A stretch of 64,000 bases of DNA from Flammeovirga yaeyamensis (GCF_018736045.1 NZ_CP076132.1:4637001-4701000); one strand, 5' to 3'; shown: positions 28,586 to 37,163, numbered from the stretch's first letter. Notes: a model not told the origin generated them from the sequence alone. Translations and numbers: made by a program.

Positions 28586-31498
28586 TTAATTTGATGATTT
28601 ATAATTCACCGTACCTACTTCATACACCTGTTTTCCTACTCCTTGAAGTTGTAAGTTAAGCTCCTGCTTGTCCTCACCTTCTGATGCATAATTAGAATAA
28701 ACCAATGTCCTTAAGCTCACAGGACCAAATAGAGACTGCTTATTGTTCCCGAAATAATGCACCTTAATGATAAAATCTCCATTATAACCGTATTTCAGTC
28801 TAAATTCCTCTGGACCATAACCTCTCGTAAAATCTTGAGACATACGACCTCCTATTTTTGTATTCTTATGACTATAAAAACATTTTTCTTCCAATGGGTC
28901 AATCACCCATAAATCAATATCAGTATCCAAAAGGTCCCAATCAATGACCACTCTTATGTCTAAAGGCATAGAATAAATAAACCTAGAATCGATATTCGAA
29001 ATATCTAATTGATCTTTATAGAGGGTAATTAAGCGATTCATTTCATGAAGGATGATAAGCTCAATATTTCCGAAACGAGCATTGACATCAGCATCCCACT
29101 CGTTTTCAATAATAAAATACAGTTGGTCTAAGGCTTTTTGATAATCACCCTTATCCTCATACATTAAGGCCAAATCTCTGTAGTTCTGAGGTTCAAATGG
29201 TCGAAGTTCAATCAATTTATGAAAGATGTATTCAGATTCATCAAATTGATGGAAGGATTGTAGCTTTCTCCCTAAATTTCTTAGCAGTTCGTGTCTCTCT
29301 AAATCCAACTCAGCTAGATTCGAAATCACTTGTACCCCTTTATCTTTTCTATCAGTTTCAAAGAAATATGAGGCCACATCATAATAAAAAGAAGGAGAAA
29401 ATTGATACTCTTTTTTCAACTGAAGGTATTTTGACCATTGTTCTTTTTTACCTACCTCTTTTAGTTGGACTAAATATTCTGCACCTGAATCATAAGGAAC
29501 AAGTCGAGAAGTAACTTTCTTTTTCTTTTTAGGTGCTTGCCTTTTCATATCTGCTTGTCCACCCCAAGAATCACTTTCTGCTCTGCCCCAAGAATCAATA
29601 TCACTTTCAGATTCAAATTCTGCAGGAGCACTTTCTGCCATATCATAATAGACCACTTCTTCTAATTCGACTTCCTCTTCCACAACATCTGTATTGGTCA
29701 CTTTTTTGATCTCTTTCTTTGGAGGGACATAACCACTCATATCCTTTACATTATTCCACCATTCAATATCTTTTTGAAATTCAGAATACACACGATCTAA
29801 CCTTTCCTTATAGTTTTTCACTTTTTTCTCTTTTCCTAAAGCCATCAAACGATCGTATTCCTTTCTTAAAGATGCAGGAGGGTCTATTTCATATCGAACA
29901 TAATCTTCTACATTATCTAAAACAATAAATGATGTATAATCAGATACTAAACCATATTTCAAGGCTAAATCTGTAATTCGATCTTTGTTCCTTTCAGGTA
30001 GAGTACTTAGTTCATTAATCTGCTTCTGACACCAAAGTCTTTCTACTGTAGCATACTGTTTATCTGTTGCTTCCAGAACTATATCTTTAGAGTACAATAT
30101 TTCTTGAGCTGTACCTACATTTACTCTAATCTTCGCTTGAGATGATTTTAACATACCTGCAATAGATAAATGTGTATCAAAAGTGATGGGTTTACTTGGG
30201 TAAACATCTTCTACTTCTCCTTCGAGTACTTCAACATTTAAATATCTTACAAGAGAAGTCGAAAGTCTTGTTACAGCTTGATCCAAACTCAATTGATTTA
30301 AATTGATATACCCTCCATTATTCTGATTTGCTACCGCTGATAAATAATTCCCATTGATTTTCTGACTTGAGCTCACCGTAAACAATGGTTTCTCTAAACT
30401 GATAAGTTCAGCTTCCGATAAATTGGAAATCCCATTCGAAAACAACCAACATTCATCTTCTGAAACCGATTGGATGATTGAAGCATCAATTTTACTTCCT
30501 CCATCATATTCTAATTGCGATAAATAGTTGATTAAGCTTTCTACATTCCCGTCTCGAATAGTAAACTTCTTTTGATCTTTAACTTTATAATTGAAAGTTT
30601 TTACGTTCACCTGTATATTCTTATTCCACTTGAAATAGGCCTTCAGTAAATCAAACTCCTTGTCTATGGATCTATCATCAAATACTGAGGACACATCCCA
30701 ATAGATCAAAATAGATGACGGTTGTTTCTTTGGATTTTGTTTTATCTCAGGAATGGTATTTAAATAGAAAAAATGATCATCCGTTATTGTCCCTTTAACA
30801 GCTAATACTTCTTTGTGATCATTATCTGCTGGTAAGTTCAAAGATAGTTTTGACTTTAAGAAAAGATCTTTCCCTTCTAATTTGGCGACTACCGATTTAT
30901 TTACCCTTTTGATATCTAACTGAAGTCCATCAGGATCTAGAATATTTTTAGTTACGCTCTCATTAATGATCTCAACATCCACCTTAAGTTCTTCTAACTT
31001 ACTTTGAAAACTTAAGGGTAACTGATAATTGTACTTATTATTTAATTGGCTTAGTTCCTCTTCGAAAGTGATAATACACTTCTTATATCCTTTAGGTGGG
31101 ATTGGATACAGTCTTGTTTTAAAATTATTACCCACTGTTTTCTCTAAAATTGCAGGGTCTACATTTTGCCTCACAATCTCTTCAAATACCTTCTTTGCTT
31201 TATCTTTTTTGATAACAACTCCTTCTCTCCATTCTCCATTAATCTCCAAAGAAAAAGCAGACACCGTTGCTCCCTGTTTTAATGGGAAATTGAGTTCTCC
31301 TTCCATAATCCGATTTCCATAATTATAGAAGTGCATTTCCATGGTCGTTGTGGCTATATTATCTAGAATTTCGACATGCACACATAGCTGTTTTAAGGCA
31401 ATAGAATCTTCATCACTTCTTGGGTTCAAAATATTGATCACTTGGGCATTTATAACACAAGAAACTGTTAGGAAGAGTAATAATAGTTTGTATTTCAT
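28586..31498 (-). CDS. Secreted VIT-domain / TPR / DUF2135 protein
   Basis: 970 residues from the ATG at 31496-31498, where a signal peptide begins (KYKLLLLFLTVSCVINAQ). A VIT domain occupies about 25-150 (GEWREGVVIKKDKAKKVFEE and IPPKGYKKC). A von Willebrand A-like segment begins near 255 but its metal site is degenerate (YWDVSSV in place of DxSxS). An acidic low-complexity linker lies at about 605-655 (EEEVELEEVVYYD, then SWGRAESDSWG), TPR-like repeats at about 720-840 and DUF2135 near 850-950 (VIDWDLLDTDIDLWVIDP). VIT proteins of Bacteroidota are surface or periplasmic and their function is largely unknown. A hairpin abuts the start codon. Confidence 0.9.
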   Translation of the reverse strand: MKYKLLLLFLTVSCVINAQVINILNPRSDEDSIALKQLCVHVEILDNIATTTMEMHFYNYGNRIMEGELNFPLKQGATVSAFSLEINGEWREGVVIKKDKAKKVFEEIVRQNVDPAILEKTVGNNFKTRLYPIPPKGYKKCIITFEEELSQLNNKYNYQLPLSFQSKLEELKVDVEIINESVTKNILDPDGLQLDIKRVNKSVVAKLEGKDLFLKSKLSLNLPADNDHKEVLAVKGTITDDHFFYLNTIPEIKQNPKKQPSSILIYWDVSSVFDDRSIDKEFDLLKAYFKWNKNIQVNVKTFNYKVKDQKKFTIRDGNVESLINYLSQLEYDGGSKIDASIIQSVSEDECWLFSNGISNLSEAELISLEKPLFTVSSSQKINGNYLSAVANQNNGGYINLNQLSLDQAVTRLSTSLVRYLNVEVLEGEVEDVYPSKPITFDTHLSIAGMLKSSQAKIRVNVGTAQEILYSKDIVLEATDKQYATVERLWCQKQINELSTLPERNKDRITDLALKYGLVSDYTSFIVLDNVEDYVRYEIDPPASLRKEYDRLMALGKEKKVKNYKERLDRVYSEFQKDIEWWNNVKDMSGYVPPKKEIKKVTNTDVVEEEVELEEVVYYDMAESAPAEFESESDIDSWGRAESDSWGGQADMKRQAPKKKKKVTSRLVPYDSGAEYLVQLKEVGKKEQWSKYLQLKKEYQFSPSFYYDVASYFFETDRKDKGVQVISNLAELDLERHELLRNLGRKLQSFHQFDESEYIFHKLIELRPFEPQNYRDLALMYEDKGDYQKALDQLYFIIENEWDADVNARFGNIELIILHEMNRLITLYKDQLDISNIDSRFIYSMPLDIRVVIDWDLLDTDIDLWVIDPLEEKCFYSHKNTKIGGRMSQDFTRGYGPEEFRLKYGYNGDFIIKVHYFGNNKQSLFGPVSLRTLVYSNYASEGEDKQELNLQLQGVGKQVYEVGTVNYKSSN

Positions 31499-31554
31499 AG
31501 GAGAGTCTTTTAGGTTGATACATTGTGTTTTACAATATAACATTGAACTCTCCT
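31499..31554 (-). promoter_or_regulatory. Hairpin abutting the start codon of the VIT gene
   Basis: On the transcribed strand AGGAGAGT (31554-31547) pairs with ACTCTCCT (31506-31499), whose last base directly precedes the ATG. Partial pairing inside the 40-nt loop is possible. Such a stem would hide the initiation region, so translational control is conceivable. Confidence 0.4.
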
Positions 31555-31614
31555 ACGTTGATGTTTACTAATGTTAAGTATAAGATACTATTGAGTTATA
31601 CTATGTTAACGACG

Positions 31615-32214
31615 TTAAAAAGAATACCCTAAACCAAATTTAACTCCTCTTTCGGCCAATTTATAATGATAATTTTCTGAAGGAATTTCTACCAACGCTC
31701 TTACTTTATAATATGGATTGGCAAATATAGAAATGCCATTGTTGAAGTGATACTGAGCACCTATACCAATGTAGGCACCAAACCCATTCTGTTTATCACG
31801 ATATTCTTCTGAGTTCAAATCATAAGAAAAAACAGTACCGGTGTTAAAGTAGAAATACTTTAAGATATTGAACTTTACACCTACAGGAATATCAATAATA
31901 TTTTCTTTTGAAGTAAAGCTGATGTGTTCTCCGTTTCCAGAAATGTAGGAAGTCTCTAAGGTATGTTCTGAATACTCGATAGCTGCTTCTAAATCAATTA
32001 CTCTGGATAATTTTCTTTGATATTGTAGTCCAAGATTAAAGAAATCTTGTCCATCGTAAGAAGCCCCTCCATCCAAGGTCTGAAAAGACGATTTAACACT
32101 CTGACCCAAGCCTGAATAGGTAAGAAAAAAAGTATTTTTCTTAATATCTTGAGAAAATGAAGTACCGTAAATACAAAATAAGAATGCGATAAATAGATTT
32201 AGTTTTTTTGTCAT
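31615..32214 (-). CDS. Outer-membrane beta-barrel protein (OmpW/PorT-like size), unknown function
   Basis: 199 residues. The signal peptide ends near SFSQ (about 22). The mature chain is a series of amphipathic strands (FFNLGLQYQRKLS, VKFNILKYFYFNTGTVFSYD, GFGAYIGIGAQYHF) and ends GVKFGLGYSF, with the C-terminal aromatic expected of a barrel recognised by BAM. An eight-stranded barrel fits the length. No family or substrate can be named. It lies alone between the VIT gene and the tRNA array. Confidence 0.78.
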   Translation of the reverse strand: MTKKLNLFIAFLFCIYGTSFSQDIKKNTFFLTYSGLGQSVKSSFQTLDGGASYDGQDFFNLGLQYQRKLSRVIDLEAAIEYSEHTLETSYISGNGEHISFTSKENIIDIPVGVKFNILKYFYFNTGTVFSYDLNSEEYRDKQNGFGAYIGIGAQYHFNNGISIFANPYYKVRALVEIPSENYHYKLAERGVKFGLGYSF

Positions 32215-32334
32215 GGTTTTAAGTTAAATAGTTAGAGAAAGAAATAGCCTTTCGCTTGAAGACTTTTTAATTCAAAAAATGAAAGATTGCTTTTCAGAGG
32301 TAAGACAATTTTTAAGAACATATAGACAAAAAAA

Positions 32335-32360
32335 ATCCTGTTTCATTTCTGAAACAGGAT
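32335..32360 (-). terminator. Terminator of the tRNA-Glu array
   Basis: ATCCTGTTTCA at 32335-32345 and TGAAACAGGAT at 32350-32360 form a perfect 11-bp stem with a 4-nt loop. On the minus strand a U8 run follows (complement of 32328-32335). It begins 3 nt after the last tRNA. Confidence 0.92.
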
Positions 32361-32363
32361 GTG

Positions 32364-32435
32364 TACTCCGTACGGGATTCGAACCCGTGCTACCAGGATG
32401 AAAACCTGGCGTCCTAACCCCTAGACGAACGGAGC
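32364..32435 (-). tRNA. tRNA-Glu(UUC), copy 1 (promoter-distal)
   Basis: 72-nt cloverleaf. The anticodon stem CCAGG/CCTGG encloses the loop TTTTCAT, giving anticodon UUC. The T-arm is CGGGTTCGAATCCCG and the acceptor is GCTCCGT with ACGGAGT, having a G1.U72 wobble as in other Bacteroidota tRNA-Glu. CCA is not encoded. This is the last copy before the terminator. Confidence 0.96.
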
Positions 32436-32468
32436 GGGGTATTGGTTTATAGTCTCAATCAGACTTTG

Positions 32469-32540
32469 TACTCCGTACGGGATTCGAACCCGTGCTACCA
32501 GGATGAAAACCTGGCGTCCTAACCCCTAGACGAACGGAGC
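32469..32540 (-). tRNA. tRNA-Glu(UUC), copy 2
   Basis: Identical by eye to the other seven copies. It is 105 bp from copy 1; the 33-nt spacer carries an AGTCT/AGACT hairpin with loop CAATC. Confidence 0.96.
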
Positions 32541-32573
32541 GGGGTATTGGTTTATAGTCTCAATCAGACTCTG

Positions 32574-32645
32574 TACTCCGTACGGGATTCGAACCCGTGC
32601 TACCAGGATGAAAACCTGGCGTCCTAACCCCTAGACGAACGGAGC
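32574..32645 (-). tRNA. tRNA-Glu(UUC), copy 3
   Basis: Identical by eye to the other copies. The spacer to copy 2 differs only by one base near its end (CTCTG in place of CTTTG). Confidence 0.96.
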
Positions 32646-32678
32646 GGGGTATTGATTTTTAGTCTCAATTAGACTTTG

Positions 32679-32750
32679 TACTCCGTACGGGATTCGAACC
32701 CGTGCTACCAGGATGAAAACCTGGCGTCCTAACCCCTAGACGAACGGAGC
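32679..32750 (-). tRNA. tRNA-Glu(UUC), copy 4
   Basis: Identical by eye to the other copies. The spacer to copy 3 is of the second type (GATTTTTAGTCTCAATTAGACT). Confidence 0.96.
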
Positions 32751-32783
32751 GGGGTATTGATTTTTAGTCTCAATTAGACTTTG

Positions 32784-32855
32784 TACTCCGTACGGGATTC
32801 GAACCCGTGCTACCAGGATGAAAACCTGGCGTCCTAACCCCTAGACGAACGGAGC
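32784..32855 (-). tRNA. tRNA-Glu(UUC), copy 5
   Basis: Identical by eye to the other copies. Its spacer to copy 4 is identical to the spacer between copies 3 and 4. Confidence 0.96.
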
Positions 32856-32888
32856 GGGGTATTGGTTTATAGTCTCAATCAGACTTTG

Positions 32889-32960
32889 TACTCCGTACGG
32901 GATTCGAACCCGTGCTACCAGGATGAAAACCTGGCGTCCTAACCCCTAGACGAACGGAGC
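32889..32960 (-). tRNA. tRNA-Glu(UUC), copy 6
   Basis: Identical by eye to the other copies. Its spacer to copy 5 is of the first type (GGTTTATAGTCTCAATCAGACT), as between copies 1 and 2. Confidence 0.96.
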
Positions 32961-32993
32961 GGGGTATTGATTTACAGTCTCAATCAGACTTTG

Positions 32994-33065
32994 TACTCCG
33001 TACGGGATTCGAACCCGTGCTACCAGGATGAAAACCTGGCGTCCTAACCCCTAGACGAACGGAGC
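32994..33065 (-). tRNA. tRNA-Glu(UUC), copy 7
   Basis: Identical by eye to the other copies. Its spacer to copy 6 is a third variant (GATTTACAGTCTCAATCAGACT), intermediate between the two main spacer types. Confidence 0.96.
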
Positions 33066-33098
33066 GGGGTATTGATTTTTAGTCTCAATTAGACTTTG

Positions 33099-33170
33099 TA
33101 CTCCGTACGGGATTCGAACCCGTGCTACCAGGATGAAAACCTGGCGTCCTAACCCCTAGACGAACGGAGC
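33099..33170 (-). tRNA. tRNA-Glu(UUC), copy 8 (promoter-proximal)
   Basis: First transcribed copy, 18 nt downstream of a consensus -7 box. Identical by eye to the other copies. Confidence 0.96.
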
Positions 33171-33188
33171 AACTGTTTTTTGCGAGTG

Positions 33189-33220
33189 CAAAGGTAATAG
33201 AGTCATGCCATCAGTCCAAA
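33189..33220 (-). promoter_or_regulatory. Promoter of the tRNA-Glu array
   Basis: On the minus strand TTTG (33220-33217), a 20-bp spacer and TACCTTTG (33196-33189). This is a full match to the Bacteroidota primary-sigma consensus TTTG / TAnnTTTG. Initiation would fall about 10-13 nt before the first tRNA. Confidence 0.8.
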
Positions 33221-33280
33221 CGATTTTCAAAAAAAAGATGAAATATTACAATCATTAAGAAAAAATAAATGTTAGTGTGC

Positions 33281-33288
33281 TACTTTTG
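33281..33288 (+). promoter_or_regulatory. Candidate -7 box for the TIGR02757 gene
   Basis: TACTTTTG matches TAnnTTTG, 22 bp before the ATG at 33311. No clear -33 TTG is seen, so the leader would be very short. Confidence 0.4.
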
Positions 33289-33310
33289 AGGAAGTAAAAA
33301 TTAAAAATTC

Positions 33311-34075
33311 ATGATCGACCTTTTAGAAGCAAGTTACCAAAAATACAATCAACCTAATTTCATTGAAGACGATCCAATCAGTATTCCTCATTCGTTCTCC
33401 AAAAAAGAAGATATTGAGATTATGGCCTTCTGGGCCAGTATGTTAGCATGGGGTCAACGTAAAACAATCATCAATAAATGTAGGGAATTAGTCACTTTAA
33501 TGGACGGTGCTCCACACGATTTTATCATCAATCATCAGGAAAGTGATTTGGAAAAGTTACTCACATTTAAACATCGAACGTTTAACGATGTGGATACTTT
33601 GTATTTTATTTCTTTTTTTAAGAGACATTATCAACAATTTGACTCTTTGGAGGATGCTTTTTTGATAGGTTATTCACAAAATGACGAAAATGTTGAAAAG
33701 TCGTTGATAAATTTCCACAATTATTTCTTTGATGATGAACACGCACCACATCGCACAAAGAAACACATTGCCACCCCAGCTAGAAAATCTGCTTGCAAAC
33801 GTTTGAATATGTTTTTGAGATGGATGGTAAGAAAAGATAATCAAGGAGTAGATTTCGGAATTTGGGACACCATACAGCCTAGCCAACTCATCTGTCCACT
33901 TGACGTACATGTCGAAAGAGTGAGTAGAAAATTAAAACTCTTGGAAAGAAAACAATCGGATTGGAGAGCCGCTGTTGAGTTGACCAATGAATTAAAAAAA
34001 TTAGATCCAAATGATCCGGTACGATTCGATTTTGCGTTATTCGGGTTAGGTTTAGAAAAATTTGCGAGTAGTTAA
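33311..34075 (+). CDS. TIGR02757/DUF2400 family protein
   Basis: 254 residues, full length for TIGR02757. It contains the family features FWASMLAWGQRKTIINKC near 32-49, NMFLRWMVRKD, the region around GIWDTIQPSQLICPLDVHV and the end RFDFALFGLG. The LRWMVR / PLDVHV arrangement resembles HhH-GPD-type DNA glycosylases, to which this family is distantly similar, but activity is not established. It is soluble, alone on the plus strand next to the tRNA array, and intact. Confidence 0.88.
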   Translation: MIDLLEASYQKYNQPNFIEDDPISIPHSFSKKEDIEIMAFWASMLAWGQRKTIINKCRELVTLMDGAPHDFIINHQESDLEKLLTFKHRTFNDVDTLYFISFFKRHYQQFDSLEDAFLIGYSQNDENVEKSLINFHNYFFDDEHAPHRTKKHIATPARKSACKRLNMFLRWMVRKDNQGVDFGIWDTIQPSQLICPLDVHVERVSRKLKLLERKQSDWRAAVELTNELKKLDPNDPVRFDFALFGLGLEKFASS

Positions 34076-34222
34076 TCAAATAGAAATTTTTATCAAAAAA
34101 TCTTTTGGAAAATATATTAACACTTACTCTATCTATTGAGAAAAATCACCAAATTGAACAACTTAAACAACTACCTTTGTTAAACAAACGTATAAAACAC
34201 ACTTAAAAATCAAGTTATCAAA

Positions 34223-34618
34223 ATGAAACTAAAATATATACTTCTCAGCTTTCCTATAGTTGCATTACTTTCATTCACTAATAATGATCCACTTAAAGAA
34301 AGTATTAGTCGCGGACAAGGCGTGTATATGGTCAATTGCATGCATTGTCATTTACAAGACGGTCAAGGAGTCGAACCAACCGTTCCTCCTTTGGTAGGTG
34401 TAAAATATTTAGTAGAAAATAAACATCAAGCGATTCGACAAGTTTTACATGGCTTGGAAGAGCCGATTACCATTAATGGAGTCACTTATGATGGAAACAT
34501 GCCTGAACAGGGTGCATTATCGGATCAGGAAGCAGCTGATGTATTAAATTACATTCGAAATTCTTGGGGAAATAAAGCCCCAATGATCAGTGCTCATGAG
34601 GTAGCAATGGAAAGATAA
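34223..34618 (+). CDS. Periplasmic monohaem cytochrome c
   Basis: 131 residues. Signal peptide at 1-19 (ILLSFPIVALLSF), then a class I cytochrome c domain with the haem motif C39-M-H-C42-H43 and the distal ligand M93 (DGNMPEQG). The spacing VPPLVG and the C-terminal helix DVLNYIRNSWG are typical of small electron-transfer cytochromes. It would carry electrons in the periplasm; partners are not encoded nearby. It may be terminated by the hairpin at 34689-34718. Confidence 0.9.
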   Translation: MKLKYILLSFPIVALLSFTNNDPLKESISRGQGVYMVNCMHCHLQDGQGVEPTVPPLVGVKYLVENKHQAIRQVLHGLEEPITINGVTYDGNMPEQGALSDQEAADVLNYIRNSWGNKAPMISAHEVAMER

Positions 34619-34673
34619 TTAGTAGATTAAAAGAATTTTACAATATAAATATTTTATAATTACCTAAATCAAT

Positions 34674-34718
34674 TAATTTTGCAGCATCAGTCCATGGGGA
34701 ATGATATTTCCATGGACT
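34674..34718 (+). promoter_or_regulatory. purM leader: candidate -7 box followed at once by a hairpin
   Basis: TAATTTTG at 34674-34681 matches TAnnTTTG. AGTCCATGG at 34689-34697 pairs perfectly with CCATGGACT at 34710-34718 (12-nt loop), followed by TTTTCATTT. If the promoter is used, the transcript would begin almost at the stem, giving a protected 5' end. Alternatively the hairpin is the terminator of the cytochrome gene. Confidence 0.45.
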
Positions 34719-34749
34719 TTTCATTTATATTCCAATCATATCGAATCTC

Positions 34750-35916
34750 ATGCAAGAGCGATACGCACAACGAGGAGTTTCTGCCTCAAAAGAAGATATC
34801 CACAACGCCATTAAGCGTTTGGACAAAGGATTATTTCCAAAAGCATTTTGTAAAATTGTTCCGGATATCCTTACGGGTGACGACGAGTACTGTGCCATTA
34901 TGCATGCCGACGGTGCTGGTACAAAATCATCTTTAGCTTACTTATACTGGAAAGAAACAGGCGATATGTCTGTTTGGAGAGGTATTGCTCAAGATGCGAT
35001 CATAATGAACACAGACGACCTTCTTTGTGTAGGTGCAACAGGTAATACTTTACTTTCTTCTACAATTGGTAGAAATAAAAACTTAATTCCTGGTGAAGTA
35101 ATCTCTGAGTTGATTAACGGTACTGAGGAAGTACTTCAGATGTTAAGAGACAACGGATTCGAAATTCATTCTACAGGTGGTGAGACTGCCGATGTAGGCG
35201 ATCTAGTAAGAACTGTGATTGTCGATTCTACCGTAACCACTCGTATGAGAAGAGACGAAGTGATCGATAATAGTAATATCCAAGCAGGTGATGTTATTGT
35301 AGGTTTGGCTTCATACGGTCAGGCTACCTACGAATCTGAATACAATGGCGGTATGGGTTCTAACGGTTTAACTTCTGCTCGTCATGATGTTTTTGCTAAA
35401 TACTTAGCAGAAAAATATCCTGAAAGTTTTGATCCTCAAGTTCCAAACGACTTGGTATACTCTGGTTCTCAAAAGTTAACTGATGCCATTGCTGACTTAA
35501 CTCTTGACGCAGGTAAACTAGTATTATCGCCAACAAGAACATACGCTCCAATCATCAAGAAAGTATTGGACGAACTTCGTCCTGAAATTCATGGTATGGT
35601 TCACTGTTCGGGTGGTGCTCAAACTAAAGTGCTTCACTTCGTGGATAACGTTCACGTGGTAAAAGACAACTTATTTGCAGTTCCTCCATTGTTCGAAATG
35701 ATCCACAAAAACAGTGGTACAGATTGGAAAGAGATGTACAAAGTATTCAACATGGGTCACCGTATGGAGATTTATGTGGATCCTAAACATGCTCAGACAA
35801 TTATTGATATTTCTAAATCTTTCAATGTGGATGCACAAATTATTGGTCGTGTAGAAGCAAAAGAAGGTGGAAAATCACTTGATATACACTCAGAATTTGG
35901 TAAGTTCTCGTACTAA
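34750..35916 (+). CDS. purM: Phosphoribosylformylglycinamidine cyclo-ligase (AIR synthetase)
   Basis: 388 residues, the longer Bacteroidota form of PurM. It starts MQERYAQRGVSASKEDIHNAI. The ATP-binding and dimer motifs are HADGAGTKSSLAY, TDDLLCVGA and GGETADVGD, with a late MVHCSGGAQTK. It closes the imidazole ring in the fifth step of purine synthesis in the cytosol. No other purine gene is adjacent. It ends at a strong terminator. Confidence 0.94.
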   Translation: MQERYAQRGVSASKEDIHNAIKRLDKGLFPKAFCKIVPDILTGDDEYCAIMHADGAGTKSSLAYLYWKETGDMSVWRGIAQDAIIMNTDDLLCVGATGNTLLSSTIGRNKNLIPGEVISELINGTEEVLQMLRDNGFEIHSTGGETADVGDLVRTVIVDSTVTTRMRRDEVIDNSNIQAGDVIVGLASYGQATYESEYNGGMGSNGLTSARHDVFAKYLAEKYPESFDPQVPNDLVYSGSQKLTDAIADLTLDAGKLVLSPTRTYAPIIKKVLDELRPEIHGMVHCSGGAQTKVLHFVDNVHVVKDNLFAVPPLFEMIHKNSGTDWKEMYKVFNMGHRMEIYVDPKHAQTIIDISKSFNVDAQIIGRVEAKEGGKSLDIHSEFGKFSY

Positions 35917-35991
35917 TCAAATTAGCTGATAAAAACAGAGACTTAGTCTCCTAGATATCTTTCGAGGGGTTTCACCTCCTCGTTAACAAAG

Positions 35992-36057
35992 AAAGTTCAA
36001 CTCATGTTTTATGAAAATCGTTTGATTCTCAAAAACCGAGTTGAACTTTTTCTTTTT
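35992..36057 (+). terminator. Intrinsic terminator after purM
   Basis: AAAGTTCAACTC at 35992-36003 pairs with GAGTTGAACTTT at 36038-36049. The 34-nt loop has internal pairing (GTTTT with AAAAAC), and a T-rich run extends to 36057. Confidence 0.8.
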
Positions 36058-36065
36058 TGAAACAA

Positions 36066-36088
36066 ACTCTTTAATACATTAAAAGAGT
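36066..36088 (-). terminator. Weak terminator after rsgA
   Basis: ACTCTTTAAT pairs imperfectly with ATTAAAAGAGT, 10 bp after the rsgA stop. TTTGTTTC follows on the minus strand. Confidence 0.4.
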
Positions 36089-36098
36089 AACTTTCGAC

Positions 36099-37163
36099 TT
36101 ATCTATTCTTCAATCGTTTGACATCTTTCACCATCCGAGCCAAATCCTTCCCTTTCTTACGACGTTCAGCAACTGTCGATTCAAAATGGGCTTGTTCTCG
36201 ACCTAATCTCAAATAGTTCTGATACGCTTCTTCAGGAATTTCATCGTTATTGACTGCTTCGATCACTGCACAACCTCTCTCGTGAGTATGTGTACAATCG
36301 GAGAAACGACATTGATCGGCTAATTCCTCGATATAAGAATAAGTGGTGCTCAAACCATCATTATCTGATACCATCCCAACTTCTCTTGTTCCGGGGTTAT
36401 CAATCAGAATACCTCCAGAAGGCAAAACATGAAGCGATCGTGAGGTGGTCGTATGTTTACCTCTATCTGTCCCCTCTCCTATTGCTCCTGTCACTAGAAA
36501 TTGATCATCAAATAATGCATTGATAAGGCTTGATTTACCTACACCCGAAGAACCTAGAAAACAATAGGTCTTGGCTTCTTCTATGGTTACTTTCATCAAA
36601 CTCATTCCTTCATAAGAAGTAGCTGATGTACATATCAAGTCAATATCAAATAATCGGTTTTCGATCTCAAACTTCATTTCCTCTAGTTTATTTTCAGAAA
36701 TCAAGTCCACTTTGTTCAAAATAAATACCGGATGTATACCAGCATCATAACAGAGCGTCATGTAACGTTCCATACGGTTGAGGTTAAAATCACGATTGAC
36801 AGCTTCGACAATAAAAGCAGTATCGATATTCGAGGCGATGTATTGCACCTCTGCATCTCTACCTACTGCTTGACGCTTAAGGGCACGCTCTCGGTGGGCT
36901 ACTTCGTGAATCAACGCCTTGTCTTCATCAAAAATTTGAATTCTTACCCAGTCGCCTACCACGGGGAAATCGGATCGATCCGAAGCCGTAAATCGGAGTT
37001 GACCAGTAATTTCTGCTGAAAATGATCCTTGTTCATTTTGGACTACATAACGTTCTTTATGTTCCTCAATGACTCTTGCGAAATCGTTTTCATCAAATCC
37101 TTGAAATTTATTTAAAATATTTTTTTGGAAGCCTAATGAGGCATTAGAAATTTTCTTTTCCAA
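36099..37163 (-). CDS. rsgA: Ribosome small-subunit-dependent GTPase A
   Basis: 354 residues. An OB-fold domain at about 30-100, then a circularly permuted GTPase with motifs in the order G4 (LNKVDL), G1 (GSSGVGKSS) and G3 (DNPGTRE). A C-terminal zinc-binding domain has CRFSDCTHTHERGC. RsgA binds the 30S subunit and assists late maturation. The length is normal. The leader side (37164-37430) contains a structured segment. The stop is followed by a weak hairpin. Confidence 0.95.
   Translation of the reverse strand: MEKKISNASLGFQKNILNKFQGFDENDFARVIEEHKERYVVQNEQGSFSAEITGQLRFTASDRSDFPVVGDWVRIQIFDEDKALIHEVAHRERALKRQAVGRDAEVQYIASNIDTAFIVEAVNRDFNLNRMERYMTLCYDAGIHPVFILNKVDLISENKLEEMKFEIENRLFDIDLICTSATSYEGMSLMKVTIEEAKTYCFLGSSGVGKSSLINALFDDQFLVTGAIGEGTDRGKHTTTSRSLHVLPSGGILIDNPGTREVGMVSDNDGLSTTYSYIEELADQCRFSDCTHTHERGCAVIEAVNNDEIPEEAYQNYLRLGREQAHFESTVAERRKKGKDLARMVKDVKRLKNR

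Noticed and set aside
32364-33170. Regular 105-bp repeat pattern looking like a CRISPR array
   Set aside because: The conserved 72-nt unit folds as tRNA-Glu; the variable parts are 33-bp near-identical spacers, and no cas genes are present.
34679-34936. Plus-strand frame overlapping the purM start
   Set aside because: It is out of frame with purM and has no family features; purM itself is full length.
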